Of a stretch of DNA of 64,000 nucleotides, positions 43,155 to 52,591 are shown one piece after another. Location of the stretch: assembly GCF_019923745.1 (NCBI RefSeq), contig NZ_JAANOG010000005.1:62001-126000 (forward strand), written 5' to 3'. Origin of the DNA: Aquirufa aurantiipilula (GTDB lineage: Bacteria > Bacteroidota > Bacteroidia > Cytophagales > Spirosomataceae). Below the pieces are notes generated by a model. The model made no database searches. It had not been told where the DNA came from and saw only the letters and a program-made list of their open reading frames with translations. How positions within the stretch are numbered: the stretch's first letter is position 1; every line of letters starts with the position of its first letter. A program made the position numbers and the translations under genes.

Positions 43155-44204
43155 TTACTTATTCTTATTTTTACTCTCTATAATCTTTTTTAAAGCATCC
43201 TCTTTACAATGCATCCCATCATAAAAATATGAATTATCCATTCCTAATTTATTTGGATTAAAAGTGCCGAGTACCAAAATTTTATGCAATTTGGCGAATT
43301 CATTAACTTTAACTTCTGTACTTAATACCAAAGGATATTTACTTTCAATAACTTCATAAACAAGAGGAGGAAATGGAGAAAATATAAATTCAATTTCAAC
43401 ATGATTCTTTTCTAATTCCTTTATCAATTTATTGAATGTTATCCAACTTCTCTTAGAAAAAACTTTAAAATTCTCAATACTGTATAAATCCTTAGATATA
43501 TATTCATGTATTCTATTGTCAATTTCTTTAACACTTGACTGTCTAAACAATTGATCATAAACTAAAGCTCCATCTGTTAATTTAGTGGCCGAAATATTGT
43601 GCGAGTTAGAGGTAGGAGTTGGATCTAAATCACCCTTTAAAAATTTGGGCATGAGCTTCAATGAGCTTTGAAAATACGAGAATGAAAATAGCTCTTTGTA
43701 TTTCATTAATTCATACCCTTCCTGAGACTCCAATTGAATAAATCTATTATAATATGTAGCAATCGACTTCCACCGATTTTGATCACTTAAATCATTGAAT
43801 GTCCAAGGATCAATACCAATAATTATTTTTTTGGGTACCTTTTTATACTCTTTGTAAATTTGATAAATACTAACAATATCCTCCATACTTGCCCCACTCA
43901 CTGAATTATTAAAAAACGTTGTTCCGGGAAAATGACTTGAATTGAAAAGCATGGTTCTGCTAGAGCCAATGATAATTGTTTTAGGACTAATTGATTTCAG
44001 CTTAATTAATTCCAATTGACATAATCTTTCATCATAATTTCCAAAATTCGTTACATATTTTCCAGACCCAATAATCTTAGCCATTTTTTGTTCATAATCA
44101 TTGGCAAATAATCTGGCAGCATCTCCGAAATAATTGACAAAAACTAGAATTCCCAAAAATGGAGTGACGAAAAAAATGGTTTTTAAAATAAAGGTCTTCA
44201 TCAT
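43155..44204 (-). CDS. SGNH-like membrane-anchored partner of the second MBOAT
   Basis: A 349-residue protein with an N-terminal membrane segment (about 5-24). The SGNH residues are present: GSS at 80-82 in TIIIGSSRTMLFN, and FYDGMHCKEDA with Asp329-x-x-His332. Unlike the SGNH protein at 14378 the Asp is kept. It directly overlaps the MBOAT stop by one base. By analogy with AlgJ/AlgX or DltD it completes acyl (often acetyl) transfer to the polymer in the periplasm. The N-terminal Met is doubled (Met2 is equally possible). Confidence 0.83.
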   Translation of the reverse strand: MMKTFILKTIFFVTPFLGILVFVNYFGDAARLFANDYEQKMAKIIGSGKYVTNFGNYDERLCQLELIKLKSISPKTIIIGSSRTMLFNSSHFPGTTFFNNSVSGASMEDIVSIYQIYKEYKKVPKKIIIGIDPWTFNDLSDQNRWKSIATYYNRFIQLESQEGYELMKYKELFSFSYFQSSLKLMPKFLKGDLDPTPTSNSHNISATKLTDGALVYDQLFRQSSVKEIDNRIHEYISKDLYSIENFKVFSKRSWITFNKLIKELEKNHVEIEFIFSPFPPLVYEVIESKYPLVLSTEVKVNEFAKLHKILVLGTFNPNKLGMDNSYFYDGMHCKEDALKKIIESKNKNK

Positions 44205-45655
44205 TAAAACTGGAAATAAATGAATTGACTTTCATTATAATTCCCGAAACAAAGAATCATGAATAATAGCACATAATAAAAAATATACCGAATTGGTCTT
44301 TTCCAGGTAATACCTATATGCGAAATGGCATATTGCCCTTCTCTTCCTATCCATTCTATCAGAATAAAAAGGAAAATTATAGGAACGATTACTACTGCTT
44401 TGCTAATTCCTCGAAAATAAGGGATACTCACAAGAGAACTGGAAAATATCTCAGAAATAAAACTAAACGCATGACTCACGTCATTAGCCCGAAAGAAAAT
44501 CCATGCAAAAACAGTCAAACTAAATGTAATTCCTATGGATAATAATTCGCTCAAACTTGGAAAATTTCTTCCGCTAGCAACTATGTCAAGGTTATTTCTA
44601 TTCGTATTAAAAATGATTGAAGGCATGATAAATAAAGCATTGAGAAGTCCCCATACTATAAAAGTCCAATTAGCTCCATGCCATAAACCACTTACTAAAA
44701 AAATCACAAAGGTATTTCGAATTTTGACAAGCATTCCCGATTTACTTCCTCCTAATGGGAAATAGAGGTAATCCTTAAACCAAGATGATAAGGAAATATG
44801 CCACCGCCTCCAAAATTCTGCAATATCTCTTGAAAAATATGGGAATGCAAAGTTTCTTAAAAGCTCTATTCCAAATAAACGGGCAGTTCCAAGTGCAATA
44901 TCTGAATAACCTGAAAAATCACAATAAATCTGAAATGTAAAAAATAAAGCCCCTAAGACTAAAGTACTTCCAGCATATTCTGTAGAATTATTAAAAATAA
45001 CGTTGGCATATTCCGCACAATTGTCTGCTATGACTATCTTTTTAAATAAACCCCACAATATTTGTTTCAAACCATCAACCGCTTTTAAATAATTAAACTC
45101 GCGTTTTTTAATGATTTGAGGTAATAGGTGTGTCGCTCTTTCAATGGGTCCCGCAACCAATAACGGGAAAAAACTAACAAATAAAGAATAATCAATAAAA
45201 TGACGTTCTGGCTTTATCTTACTTTTATAAATATCAATCACATAAGATAAACCGTGAAAAGTATAAAATGAAATTCCAACAGGTAATATGATATTTAAGG
45301 TTTCTACATGGACATTCAAACCTATCTGGGCTAATGAATTGACAAATGAAGAAGCGAAGAAATTATAATATTTGAAAACGCCAAGAAACCCCAAATTAAC
45401 GATGATACTTAACCAAAGCCAAAAAAGCTTCATTTTTTGCGCTTCTGACTGGTATATCATTATACCAGTATAGTAATCAAGCAAAGTAGAAAAAATCAAT
45501 AAAAACAGAAATTTCCAATCCCAACATGCATAAAAAAAATAACTTGAAACTAAAAGTAAGATATTTTGAAGCTTCAAATTGCCTCTAGTTCCGAACCAAT
45601 AAAATAGAAAAACTATTGGTAAAAATATAGCAAAACTATATGAGTTAAATTGCAT
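44204..45655 (-). CDS. MBOAT-family membrane O-acyltransferase (AlgI-like), second copy
   Basis: A 483-residue protein from the Met at 45655 (MQFNSYSFAIFLPIV, the usual AlgI opening); the ATG at 45685 would overlap the upstream gene. The hallmarks are FWRRWHISLSSWFKDY and VSGLWHGANW with the catalytic His, plus GPIERATHLLPQI and the DFSGYSDIALGTARL segment of AlgI. There are about eleven to twelve membrane segments. It belongs to the acetylating AlgI/PatA branch more clearly than the MBOAT at 15321. With the SGNH partner downstream it likely O-acetylates the polysaccharide made by this locus. Confidence 0.95.
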   Translation of the reverse strand: MQFNSYSFAIFLPIVFLFYWFGTRGNLKLQNILLLVSSYFFYACWDWKFLFLLIFSTLLDYYTGIMIYQSEAQKMKLFWLWLSIIVNLGFLGVFKYYNFFASSFVNSLAQIGLNVHVETLNIILPVGISFYTFHGLSYVIDIYKSKIKPERHFIDYSLFVSFFPLLVAGPIERATHLLPQIIKKREFNYLKAVDGLKQILWGLFKKIVIADNCAEYANVIFNNSTEYAGSTLVLGALFFTFQIYCDFSGYSDIALGTARLFGIELLRNFAFPYFSRDIAEFWRRWHISLSSWFKDYLYFPLGGSKSGMLVKIRNTFVIFLVSGLWHGANWTFIVWGLLNALFIMPSIIFNTNRNNLDIVASGRNFPSLSELLSIGITFSLTVFAWIFFRANDVSHAFSFISEIFSSSLVSIPYFRGISKAVVIVPIIFLFILIEWIGREGQYAISHIGITWKRPIRYIFYYVLLFMILCFGNYNESQFIYFQF

Positions 45656-45656
45656 A

Positions 45657-46922
45657 CTATAATTCAAATACTCCTTTAGTATCAATATGCATTATATCTT
45701 CTAAAATAGTTTGGACGTTCGGACGTTGGGACAATGTTGACGTTAAACAAGCCATTTTATAATAATGATAATGCTGTTCATTAACTTTTAAAAATTGATT
45801 AAAACTATCGGGATATTGGTTAATATTTATAGGATTCGTTCCCAATAAATGAGCCATTCCATAAATATCATGCATAGCTAAGTCATCACCTTGGAGTTCA
45901 TCAGAATAAATAAATAAAACTGGTTTATTAAACATAACAGCATAAGAAGTTGCGGCACTAGATCTTGTAATTACATATTCACAATTTTTCACAAGGTCTG
46001 ATGTTTTATGATAATAAACTTCTCGATTCCCAAAACAAGGTGCAATAAAAGGGTGTTTTGCTTTATAATGTCCAGCAATCTTTATTTTAACACCTGTATC
46101 TAATTCCAATTTATCAAAAAATGCCGTTAATGTTGGATACCAAACTTCCGTGGTTAAAAATACTTTTCTTTTAAGTATTGTATAATCACTAGTAAACATG
46201 GGACCTGGTGCATCCAATAAAACGGCATATTTAACTTCAGATAGATTTCCCATTTGTGAAATATTCCTCTTAAGCAATGAATTGGAGTAGTCTTGACAGT
46301 GTAAAAAAACTTTTTGAGCCGTCTTATTCACCGTTTTATCTGAAATTGCTTCTTCTAAATAATGTTCTCCTGCTATCAAAAGGTGCGTAGCTGTACTAGG
46401 CAATAACCTAGCAAAATTAGAAAAAAATAGGGAAGATATTCTTCTTTTGATTTCCTGAAAAGATGTACTAGTTTTTAATAACCTTTTGATCCTTGAAAAA
46501 TAACCTTTTTCAATTAACGAACTTTCGTTTCCAATATTAAAATGTGTGGGTATTCCTCCAAAATAGGCCTTCAAAATGGACAATGAAGGTTTTTTCAAAT
46601 ATACATAAATTAAAAAATTACATATTAAATCTTTAAAAGATTGATTCGGTATAGCATTATAAATACAAATTTTAGCATTTCCAATTTGAGAATTTAACCT
46701 TCTTAGCTTAATAATAAATTCAGAAAAATTTTTTATTTGACAAATTTCATTTGATTCAAATCTTTCAGCCGAATATGAATTTGAAAATTTAGCCGTTAAT
46801 AGTGGAGAAAGATCCCAAACCTCAACTTTAGAGAATTTCTTAAAGACATCTAATTCCAAATAATTATAAATATGCTCAGTAAATTTATATGGATATAATA
46901 CTATGTAAATCGACTTATTCAA
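45657..46922 (-). CDS. Surface-carbohydrate glycosyltransferase-like protein
   Basis: A 421-residue protein without a close family that I can name. The C-terminal third is GT-B-like: KIAGHYKAKHPFIAPCFGNRE, then YVITRSSAATSYAVMFNKPVLF, which resembles the polyphosphate or CDP-glycerol transferase pattern of surface-carbohydrate proteins. There is no signal peptide. It is followed at one base by the MBOAT gene and preceded by a sulfotransferase gene. It may transfer a sugar or a glycerol-type group. Low certainty on the function. Confidence 0.65.
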   Translation of the reverse strand: MNKSIYIVLYPYKFTEHIYNYLELDVFKKFSKVEVWDLSPLLTAKFSNSYSAERFESNEICQIKNFSEFIIKLRRLNSQIGNAKICIYNAIPNQSFKDLICNFLIYVYLKKPSLSILKAYFGGIPTHFNIGNESSLIEKGYFSRIKRLLKTSTSFQEIKRRISSLFFSNFARLLPSTATHLLIAGEHYLEEAISDKTVNKTAQKVFLHCQDYSNSLLKRNISQMGNLSEVKYAVLLDAPGPMFTSDYTILKRKVFLTTEVWYPTLTAFFDKLELDTGVKIKIAGHYKAKHPFIAPCFGNREVYYHKTSDLVKNCEYVITRSSAATSYAVMFNKPVLFIYSDELQGDDLAMHDIYGMAHLLGTNPININQYPDSFNQFLKVNEQHYHYYKMACLTSTLSQRPNVQTILEDIMHIDTKGVFEL

Positions 46923-46951
46923 AACTTATAATTTTAATTCCTAAATAGCTT

Positions 46952-47926
46952 TTACTTTTTGAATCCATATATTTGATTTTCATATCTATCAGAAATCGCT
47001 AATAATTTAACGTATAATTCCTCTGAAATCCCATTTTTAAACTCCTTCATTTTTTTCATCCTTAAAGAAATATCTAACACTCGCGGACATCTGGCATTAG
47101 TTAGTGCATTTCCTAAAGCAAATCCTGGCTCAGTTCCCAAAAATTGACATATTTTATCCATTTCAATTTGAGTATCTTGAACAAAATCTTCAAAGACTAC
47201 ATTGTGTATTTTTGAAGGATATTTCGCTTTATTATATTGATTAATAGTACATTCAATTAAATTTAGAACTGTAAATACGCAGCGCTCCATTGGGTTTAAC
47301 TTAAGCCAAGTTTTTTCAACACCATTACAGTACCATGGTAGGTTTTTACTTTCAAAATCAATTGAAAGTGTAAATGATCGAGGATCATTCAAGAATCGTT
47401 CTCCCCATCCTCTTATAAACCAAGAATGAATCATATCAACTGGATGCCTTAAAACATGAATCATTTTATAGTCAATTTCTAATAAGTCTAGAAATTCCAA
47501 ATTTACCATCATATCATGCGTCATGAATGGGAATAATCGATTTCTTTTCCTCAACTCATCAATTATACTATCTCCCTCTTCTGCTGACAGTCTTTTAAAA
47601 TATTGTTCCGCATTGGGATGTTTTAGTACACTTGTTTGATCTCCAGGTCTAAAGTTCGCATTTCTTGAAAGTAATTGATTGTAAGCTAATTCGTTCATAA
47701 TAGTCCGAACACTTGATTTCGCATATTCAGGACTAATCATTTGAAAAGAAAGAGCTGGGACAATATGTTCTAACAAAACAAAAAATTGTAATTGCTCTGT
47801 GTTTTTTAAAGTAGGCAGAATATTTGAAAACAATGATTTTCCACACCTAGTAATCCCATCTACGAATACAACATTATTTGAAACATTTTCTTGTAATGCA
47901 AAAATAGGTGATTTTGATATATTCAT
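46952..47926 (-). CDS. PAPS-dependent sulfotransferase
   Basis: A 324-residue sulfotransferase. The 5'-phosphosulfate loop is VFVDGITRCGKSLF (24-31), and the 3'-phosphate site is in IHVLRHPVDMIHSWF with the Arg...Ser pair. The C-terminal part has MDKICQFLGTEPGF, as in bacterial carbohydrate sulfotransferases. It would sulfate a sugar of the glycan using PAPS. The genes for making PAPS (Sat, CysC) and for removing PAP (CysQ) are in the same run, which strongly supports the call. Confidence 0.9.
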   Translation of the reverse strand: MNISKSPIFALQENVSNNVVFVDGITRCGKSLFSNILPTLKNTEQLQFFVLLEHIVPALSFQMISPEYAKSSVRTIMNELAYNQLLSRNANFRPGDQTSVLKHPNAEQYFKRLSAEEGDSIIDELRKRNRLFPFMTHDMMVNLEFLDLLEIDYKMIHVLRHPVDMIHSWFIRGWGERFLNDPRSFTLSIDFESKNLPWYCNGVEKTWLKLNPMERCVFTVLNLIECTINQYNKAKYPSKIHNVVFEDFVQDTQIEMDKICQFLGTEPGFALGNALTNARCPRVLDISLRMKKMKEFKNGISEELYVKLLAISDRYENQIYGFKK

Positions 47927-47929
47927 TTT

Positions 47930-48739
47930 TTAAATTAATTCTGTTTTAAATTGCTGCAGTTTAAAATCACTTATTACATATGGGCTGCGAAAAGCAATAA
48001 ATCGACCATTCCTTCTATTGATTTTATTATACCGTAATGGTTCCTTTGTATTCCAGTCGAGCAATTTACCTCCACCAGATTCCATAATTACTTGACCAGC
48101 AGCTGTATCCCATTCTGAGGTTCCTACTAATCGGGGGTATACATCAACATGCCCAAAAATTAATCTTCCGTATTTTAGAGAAGAACCAATAGCCTCACAT
48201 TGTGATATTTCATTTTCTAAGGCAAAGTTATTTGCATCAGCATGATTATGAAATCGACTAATTGCCATTTTCAAAGTTTTCCTCTTGGGCAATAGCTTTA
48301 CTGTTTTTTTAATACCACGTATTATTGCCCAAGCCTTTTTACCCAAAATTCCTACATATAATTCGTCTAGGCCTGGGGCATAAATTATACCAATAATTGG
48401 TGTATCGAAATCGACTAAAGCTATATTAATTGTAAATTCATCATTAAAATCCAAAAAATCTTTAGTACCATCCAAAGGGTCGACTAACCAATAATATCTA
48501 GACTCAAATGGCAATTCACGTTCTTCTTCAGATACAATGGGGAAATTAGTTTTACTTAATGATTTAACAATTGATTGATTAGAGCTCCTATCTGCAATTG
48601 TAAGAGGAGAGCCATCTTTCTTGATTTTTATCTCAATATCTTTCTTATAATGTTCCAATATTAAGTTCCCTGCTAATTTTGCTGCATCAATTGCCAAATA
48701 CGCAAGCTTAATTAAGCTTTTTTTGTCTAATTCATTCAA
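47930..48739 (-). CDS. cysQ: 3'(2'),5'-bisphosphate nucleotidase CysQ
   Basis: A 269-residue inositol-monophosphatase-fold enzyme. The metal sites are FPIVSEEE, WLVDPLDGTKDFL and SEWDTAAGQVIM. It degrades PAP, the product of sulfotransferases, and thus prevents inhibition. The adjacent sulfotransferase ends three bases before the cysQ stop. Dedicated CysQ copies in sulfated-glycan loci are expected. All metal ligands are present. Confidence 0.94.
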   Translation of the reverse strand: MNELDKKSLIKLAYLAIDAAKLAGNLILEHYKKDIEIKIKKDGSPLTIADRSSNQSIVKSLSKTNFPIVSEEERELPFESRYYWLVDPLDGTKDFLDFNDEFTINIALVDFDTPIIGIIYAPGLDELYVGILGKKAWAIIRGIKKTVKLLPKRKTLKMAISRFHNHADANNFALENEISQCEAIGSSLKYGRLIFGHVDVYPRLVGTSEWDTAAGQVIMESGGGKLLDWNTKEPLRYNKINRRNGRFIAFRSPYVISDFKLQQFKTELI

Positions 48740-48743
48740 TATT

Positions 48744-49478
48744 TTAATGATTTAAATAATAAATTTTAATTGCCACTAATAGGATTGCCACAACACGAAT
48801 AAATAACCTTAAATATTTAGCGTAACCTTCACTTTTTATAGCCTGGAACAAATTTTTCCCAATTAATGAATAGGAAATAAAACCTATGAACATACATATT
48901 CCAGTCTTTGAAAAATTAAATTGATAATTATTTAGCAAAATAAAAGCTATTTGAGTTAATTGAAATAAAACATAAATAGCCGCAGTTGTTCCTAATTTTT
49001 GTTCTTTATCGTGACATTTTTGACTGACAATAGTAGGTAATATTGCCCCCCCAAGACTTGTTGTGCCTTGGATAAGACACATAAAAAAAATAACAATTGA
49101 CAATCTTTGTTTTGAAGAATTTGGGGGTAAGATGGCATTAACTGTTGCTTTAAATGATGTAATAAATAGGAATAATCCCATAATTATTCCAACAAATCCA
49201 CCCAGATATTTCGCTAAAAACATCCCAATTATTATCATTGTTATAACAATTGGGAATGATTTTTTAAAAAGTGAAATATTGATGAATTTGTAATGCTTTA
49301 TTACTTGACTGAGGCTAATTATTAGAGAAGTGGGAAGTGTAAGGCTGAGTACGTCAAAATATGAATAACCAAAAAGCATTAATAAGGGTGTTCCCACTAG
49401 TAAAACACCAACTCCGAAAATTGACTGCAATAAAGCAACAAAAAATATTACAGCTAATATATCAAATGGAAGAAACAT
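48744..49478 (-). CDS. TauE/SafE-family membrane transporter
   Basis: A 244-residue protein with seven to eight hydrophobic segments and the TauE/SafE pattern (FFVALLQSIFGVGVLLVGTPLL near the start and IQGTTSLGGAILPTIV in the middle). The family exports or imports sulfite, sulfonates or related anions. Its place between CysQ and the ATP-sulfurylase genes suggests sulfate uptake for PAPS synthesis or removal of sulfite. The direction is not shown by sequence. Confidence 0.9.
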   Translation of the reverse strand: MFLPFDILAVIFFVALLQSIFGVGVLLVGTPLLMLFGYSYFDVLSLTLPTSLIISLSQVIKHYKFINISLFKKSFPIVITMIIIGMFLAKYLGGFVGIIMGLFLFITSFKATVNAILPPNSSKQRLSIVIFFMCLIQGTTSLGGAILPTIVSQKCHDKEQKLGTTAAIYVLFQLTQIAFILLNNYQFNFSKTGICMFIGFISYSLIGKNLFQAIKSEGYAKYLRLFIRVVAILLVAIKIYYLNH

Positions 49479-49524
49479 GCTTATTTTTTGAGTTAAAGAA
49501 AAAATGAGTCTACTAAAGTATCTT

Positions 49525-50958
49525 TTACTTCCAATGAAATGTTTTTGCTAAATCTTTAACTAGATGTGTTTGTATCATATTCATTCTGCTTCCTGAATTT
49601 GGATAACCAACTGCTGTTACTAATATTAAATCTTCATCGGTTAACTCATTGGAATTTCTAAGAAATTCTAATATTTTAATTACATGATCTAGGTTATCTT
49701 TAGGGAATTTTTCTGGAAAATAAATTCCTTTAACACCTGGGAAAAAATTGAAACTTTTTGCAGACATTTCCTCATCACTTATTGCAAGAATAGGCTGAGT
49801 TAAATTACGAGTAGATAGTGCTTTGGCAGCAAAACCAGAACGAGTTATTGCTACAATTTTTGTGACGATTGCTTCATTACATATTACTTCAATAGCATCT
49901 CCAATAGCAACGGGAATTGCTGATGTCAATTTTGTGGAATTTAATAATTTTACATTTTCCTTTTTTCGCAAATAGTTTTCTGACTTTGCGACAACCCTTG
50001 TCATAAGACTAACTGCTTCAACTGGATTCTTACCGATAGCCGTTTCCCCGGATAACATCACTGCTGCACAACCATCCAAAACGGCATTACTTATATCACA
50101 AACCTCTGCTTTAGTAGGAAAGCTGTTCTCAATCATAGAATGTAATAACTCCGTAGCAACAATAACTGGCTTTGCATATCTTCGTGCAGATAGAATAATT
50201 TCTTTTTGCATTAAAGCAATTGAATCAAGTTCAGTTTCCATAGACAAATCTCCTCGATCAATCATAATTGCATCAGAAACTTCAATTATTTCCTCCATAT
50301 TATTAATACCACCTTGATTCTCAATTTTACTTACAATTCTTGGATAACTAAGTGGATTAATAATGTCTCTTATTGCCTGAACATGTTCTTTTGATTCTAC
50401 AAAACTTAGCCCAATAAAATCCACCTCATTTTCTTGAGCAAATTTCAACATTAATCGATCTCTTTCAGTAACTAGTTTTGTATTCAATTTTACATATGGA
50501 ACATTAATGCCTTTTTTACTTTTGAGACACCCTGGGGTTTCAGCTTTTAAATAAATATCTCTCCCTGTAATTTTTGTAATTGTAAACTTAAGTGTACCAT
50601 CATCTGCTAAAACAGTTTGACCAGCCTCTAAGTCATTATGCAGATTTTCATAATTCACAGGTACTTTTTCTTTTCCATCAAATGATATGTCAGTTGTTAA
50701 AATTATTATATCCCCAATATCAAATTGTGGTTCAGATGCCAATTGAGTAGTTCGAATCTTCCTGCCAGGAATATCAAGTAAAATGGGTGTATCAGGTAAA
50801 ACACGATGAATAAGTGAAATAACTTCTTTGTGCCAATCAAGAGAGTTATGAGAACCATTTAATCTGGCAATACTCATTCCTGCTTTTTTTAATTCCAATA
50901 ATGATTTTGCATTATTGGTAGCTGGACCTATTGTGGCAACTATTCTTGTATTATTCAT
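49525..50958 (-). CDS. Divergent pyruvate kinase
   Basis: A 477-residue protein that aligns well with pyruvate kinase. Kept residues (E. coli-like numbering): Arg32, Asn34 and Ser36 in ARLNGSHN, Asp62 in LLDIPGRKIRT, Lys211 and Glu213 in SKIENQGG, Asp237 in DRGDLSME and Thr269 in VATELLHSM. Deviations: FSHG becomes GSHN, TKGPEIR becomes IPGRKIR, ARGDLGVE becomes DRGDLSME, and TQMLESM becomes TELLHSM. It keeps the active-site Lys but seems to be an unusual lineage. It lies inside the sulfation gene run, 30 bases from sat. It may supply ATP or use PEP for a local purpose; housekeeping function is also possible. Confidence 0.88.
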   Translation of the reverse strand: MNNTRIVATIGPATNNAKSLLELKKAGMSIARLNGSHNSLDWHKEVISLIHRVLPDTPILLDIPGRKIRTTQLASEPQFDIGDIIILTTDISFDGKEKVPVNYENLHNDLEAGQTVLADDGTLKFTITKITGRDIYLKAETPGCLKSKKGINVPYVKLNTKLVTERDRLMLKFAQENEVDFIGLSFVESKEHVQAIRDIINPLSYPRIVSKIENQGGINNMEEIIEVSDAIMIDRGDLSMETELDSIALMQKEIILSARRYAKPVIVATELLHSMIENSFPTKAEVCDISNAVLDGCAAVMLSGETAIGKNPVEAVSLMTRVVAKSENYLRKKENVKLLNSTKLTSAIPVAIGDAIEVICNEAIVTKIVAITRSGFAAKALSTRNLTQPILAISDEEMSAKSFNFFPGVKGIYFPEKFPKDNLDHVIKILEFLRNSNELTDEDLILVTAVGYPNSGSRMNMIQTHLVKDLAKTFHWK

Positions 50959-50987
50959 TATAATATTATTTAAAAGAATTTTTAAAA

Positions 50988-52067
50988 TTATTCATTTATA
51001 AAAAGTTCGCACCCCTTAAGTGCTTCTAAGATTTCTGGGCGAAAATATTTTTTATCTGGCTTATTCCCTCCACTTAAAATTTCTCTCATCATAGAACCAC
51101 TGATTTGATTAGTAACTTCAGGATTGAGTTTAAAGTGTGGGCATGTGTGCTCTGTTACTATGCCATCACAAGATTCACAATAAAATGGCCCATGTAAGTA
51201 CATTATTTTTATTCCTATTTCATTTTCAAAAATATGCAATATATCGTGCCCAGCATATTTTTCGTAATAATTACCAACCCCTGCATGGTCTCTACCAACT
51301 ATAAAATGAGTACAACCATAATTTTTTCTAATAATAGCATGAAAAACTGCTTCACGAGGGCCCGCATAACGCATTGATGTTGATAGGATTCCAAGTACAA
51401 CTTTGTCAGTTGGATAAAATCCATCAACTAAAGCTCTGTACCCAGTCATAACTGCTTCAGGTGTATAATCCCCGTTTTTCTTTTGACCAACTAAAGGCTG
51501 GATAAATAACCCATCCACATGCTCTAGTGCTACTTTCTGCAAATATTCATGAGCTCTATGAGGAACATTTCGCGTTTGAAAACCCACTATCGAATTCCAA
51601 CCAAGTTCGGCAAATTTCTTCTTTACTTCTGCAGGAGTTAATTCTAGACTACTGATTCCTTCTTTTACTTGTTTTAAGAAAATCGTTTTCCCTCCAATAA
51701 ACCAATCTCCTTGACTATAAAATCGTGAAACGCCAGGATGTTCAATTTCAGATGTTGAATATATTAATTTAGCTACTTTTTCCTTGTCACATGTATAAAT
51801 ACTTTCGGGATAAACTTTACCTACTAAAATGTCTTTATAAATTAAATCAATGTGAGACACATTTGAGGCCATCTCTGCGGTTTCTTTATTAACATCTAAT
51901 ATCACTGGAATAGGAAATGGGTAACCTGAAGGTAATCTCATTTTTTCAGTAACAGATATAAATTCTGATTCTGTCATAAAATGATCTAATGGCAAAAATG
52001 CCTCAATCCCAATTTTTTCAAGTTCTAAATATTGATCTTGCCTAAGCGTTAAAGAAATACTATTCAT
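50988..52067 (-). CDS. sat: Sulfate adenylyltransferase (ATP sulfurylase)
   Basis: A 359-residue Sat-type enzyme. The active-site motif is GFQTRNVPHRAHEYLQ (HRAH 170-173); VGRDHAGVGNYYEKY and CESCDGIVTEHTCPH (zinc Cys/His) follow, with ISGSMMREILSGG near the end. It converts sulfate and ATP to APS. It is a little short at the N-terminus relative to most Sat proteins. Directly upstream is cysC, giving APS then PAPS. The absence of reductive genes (cysH, sir) here points to sulfation rather than cysteine synthesis. Confidence 0.95.
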   Translation of the reverse strand: MNSISLTLRQDQYLELEKIGIEAFLPLDHFMTESEFISVTEKMRLPSGYPFPIPVILDVNKETAEMASNVSHIDLIYKDILVGKVYPESIYTCDKEKVAKLIYSTSEIEHPGVSRFYSQGDWFIGGKTIFLKQVKEGISSLELTPAEVKKKFAELGWNSIVGFQTRNVPHRAHEYLQKVALEHVDGLFIQPLVGQKKNGDYTPEAVMTGYRALVDGFYPTDKVVLGILSTSMRYAGPREAVFHAIIRKNYGCTHFIVGRDHAGVGNYYEKYAGHDILHIFENEIGIKIMYLHGPFYCESCDGIVTEHTCPHFKLNPEVTNQISGSMMREILSGGNKPDKKYFRPEILEALKGCELFINE

Positions 52068-52075
52068 CTATTCTT

Positions 52076-52582
52076 TTATTTATTGAAAGCTTTTCTATAA
52101 AGAATTTCTGCCATTTCATTTGGAGATAATCCCTCTGAAATATCAAATATTAGCTCTGGGTTAATAGGTTCATTCCATGGAATATCTACACCTACAACGT
52201 CTACTATTTTATTTTCTAAGGCTTGTTTATATAAGCCTTTAATTTCTCTAACTTGTAATTGATCTATGTTACCTTTTAAATACACTTCAAAGTACTCTTT
52301 AAATTCTTTTCTATTATTTTCTAATAATTGCTCATTTGAATAAAGTGCGGCTACTAGAACAATTATTGATTGTTTTTCTAAAAATGCAGCTAAATTATGC
52401 ATCCTTTTAATTTGAATTTCACGATCTGTTTCTTTGTAACCTAGATCATTACCATATAATTGACGAATTACATCCCCATCTAGTAAAACCATATTAGGAA
52501 TACTATTTTTATATTTTTTTTCAAATTCTTGACTCAAAGTCGTTTTTCCTGAAGCGGAAAGGCCTGTTATCCAAATAACCAT
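52076..52582 (-). CDS. cysC: Adenylylsulfate kinase CysC
   Basis: A 168-residue kinase. The P-loop is WITGLSASGKTTLS (7-14), and the segment LLDGDVIRQLYGNDLGYKETDRE holds the APS-binding Arg/Asp residues. Later parts such as IVDVVGVDIPWNEPINPEL match APS kinase. It phosphorylates APS to PAPS, the donor for the sulfotransferase at 46952. It is somewhat shorter than typical (about 190-200), but the key motifs are intact. It is separated from sat by eight bases. Confidence 0.94.
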   Translation of the reverse strand: MVIWITGLSASGKTTLSQEFEKKYKNSIPNMVLLDGDVIRQLYGNDLGYKETDREIQIKRMHNLAAFLEKQSIIVLVAALYSNEQLLENNRKEFKEYFEVYLKGNIDQLQVREIKGLYKQALENKIVDVVGVDIPWNEPINPELIFDISEGLSPNEMAEILYRKAFNK

Positions 52583-52591
52583 AATTATCTC

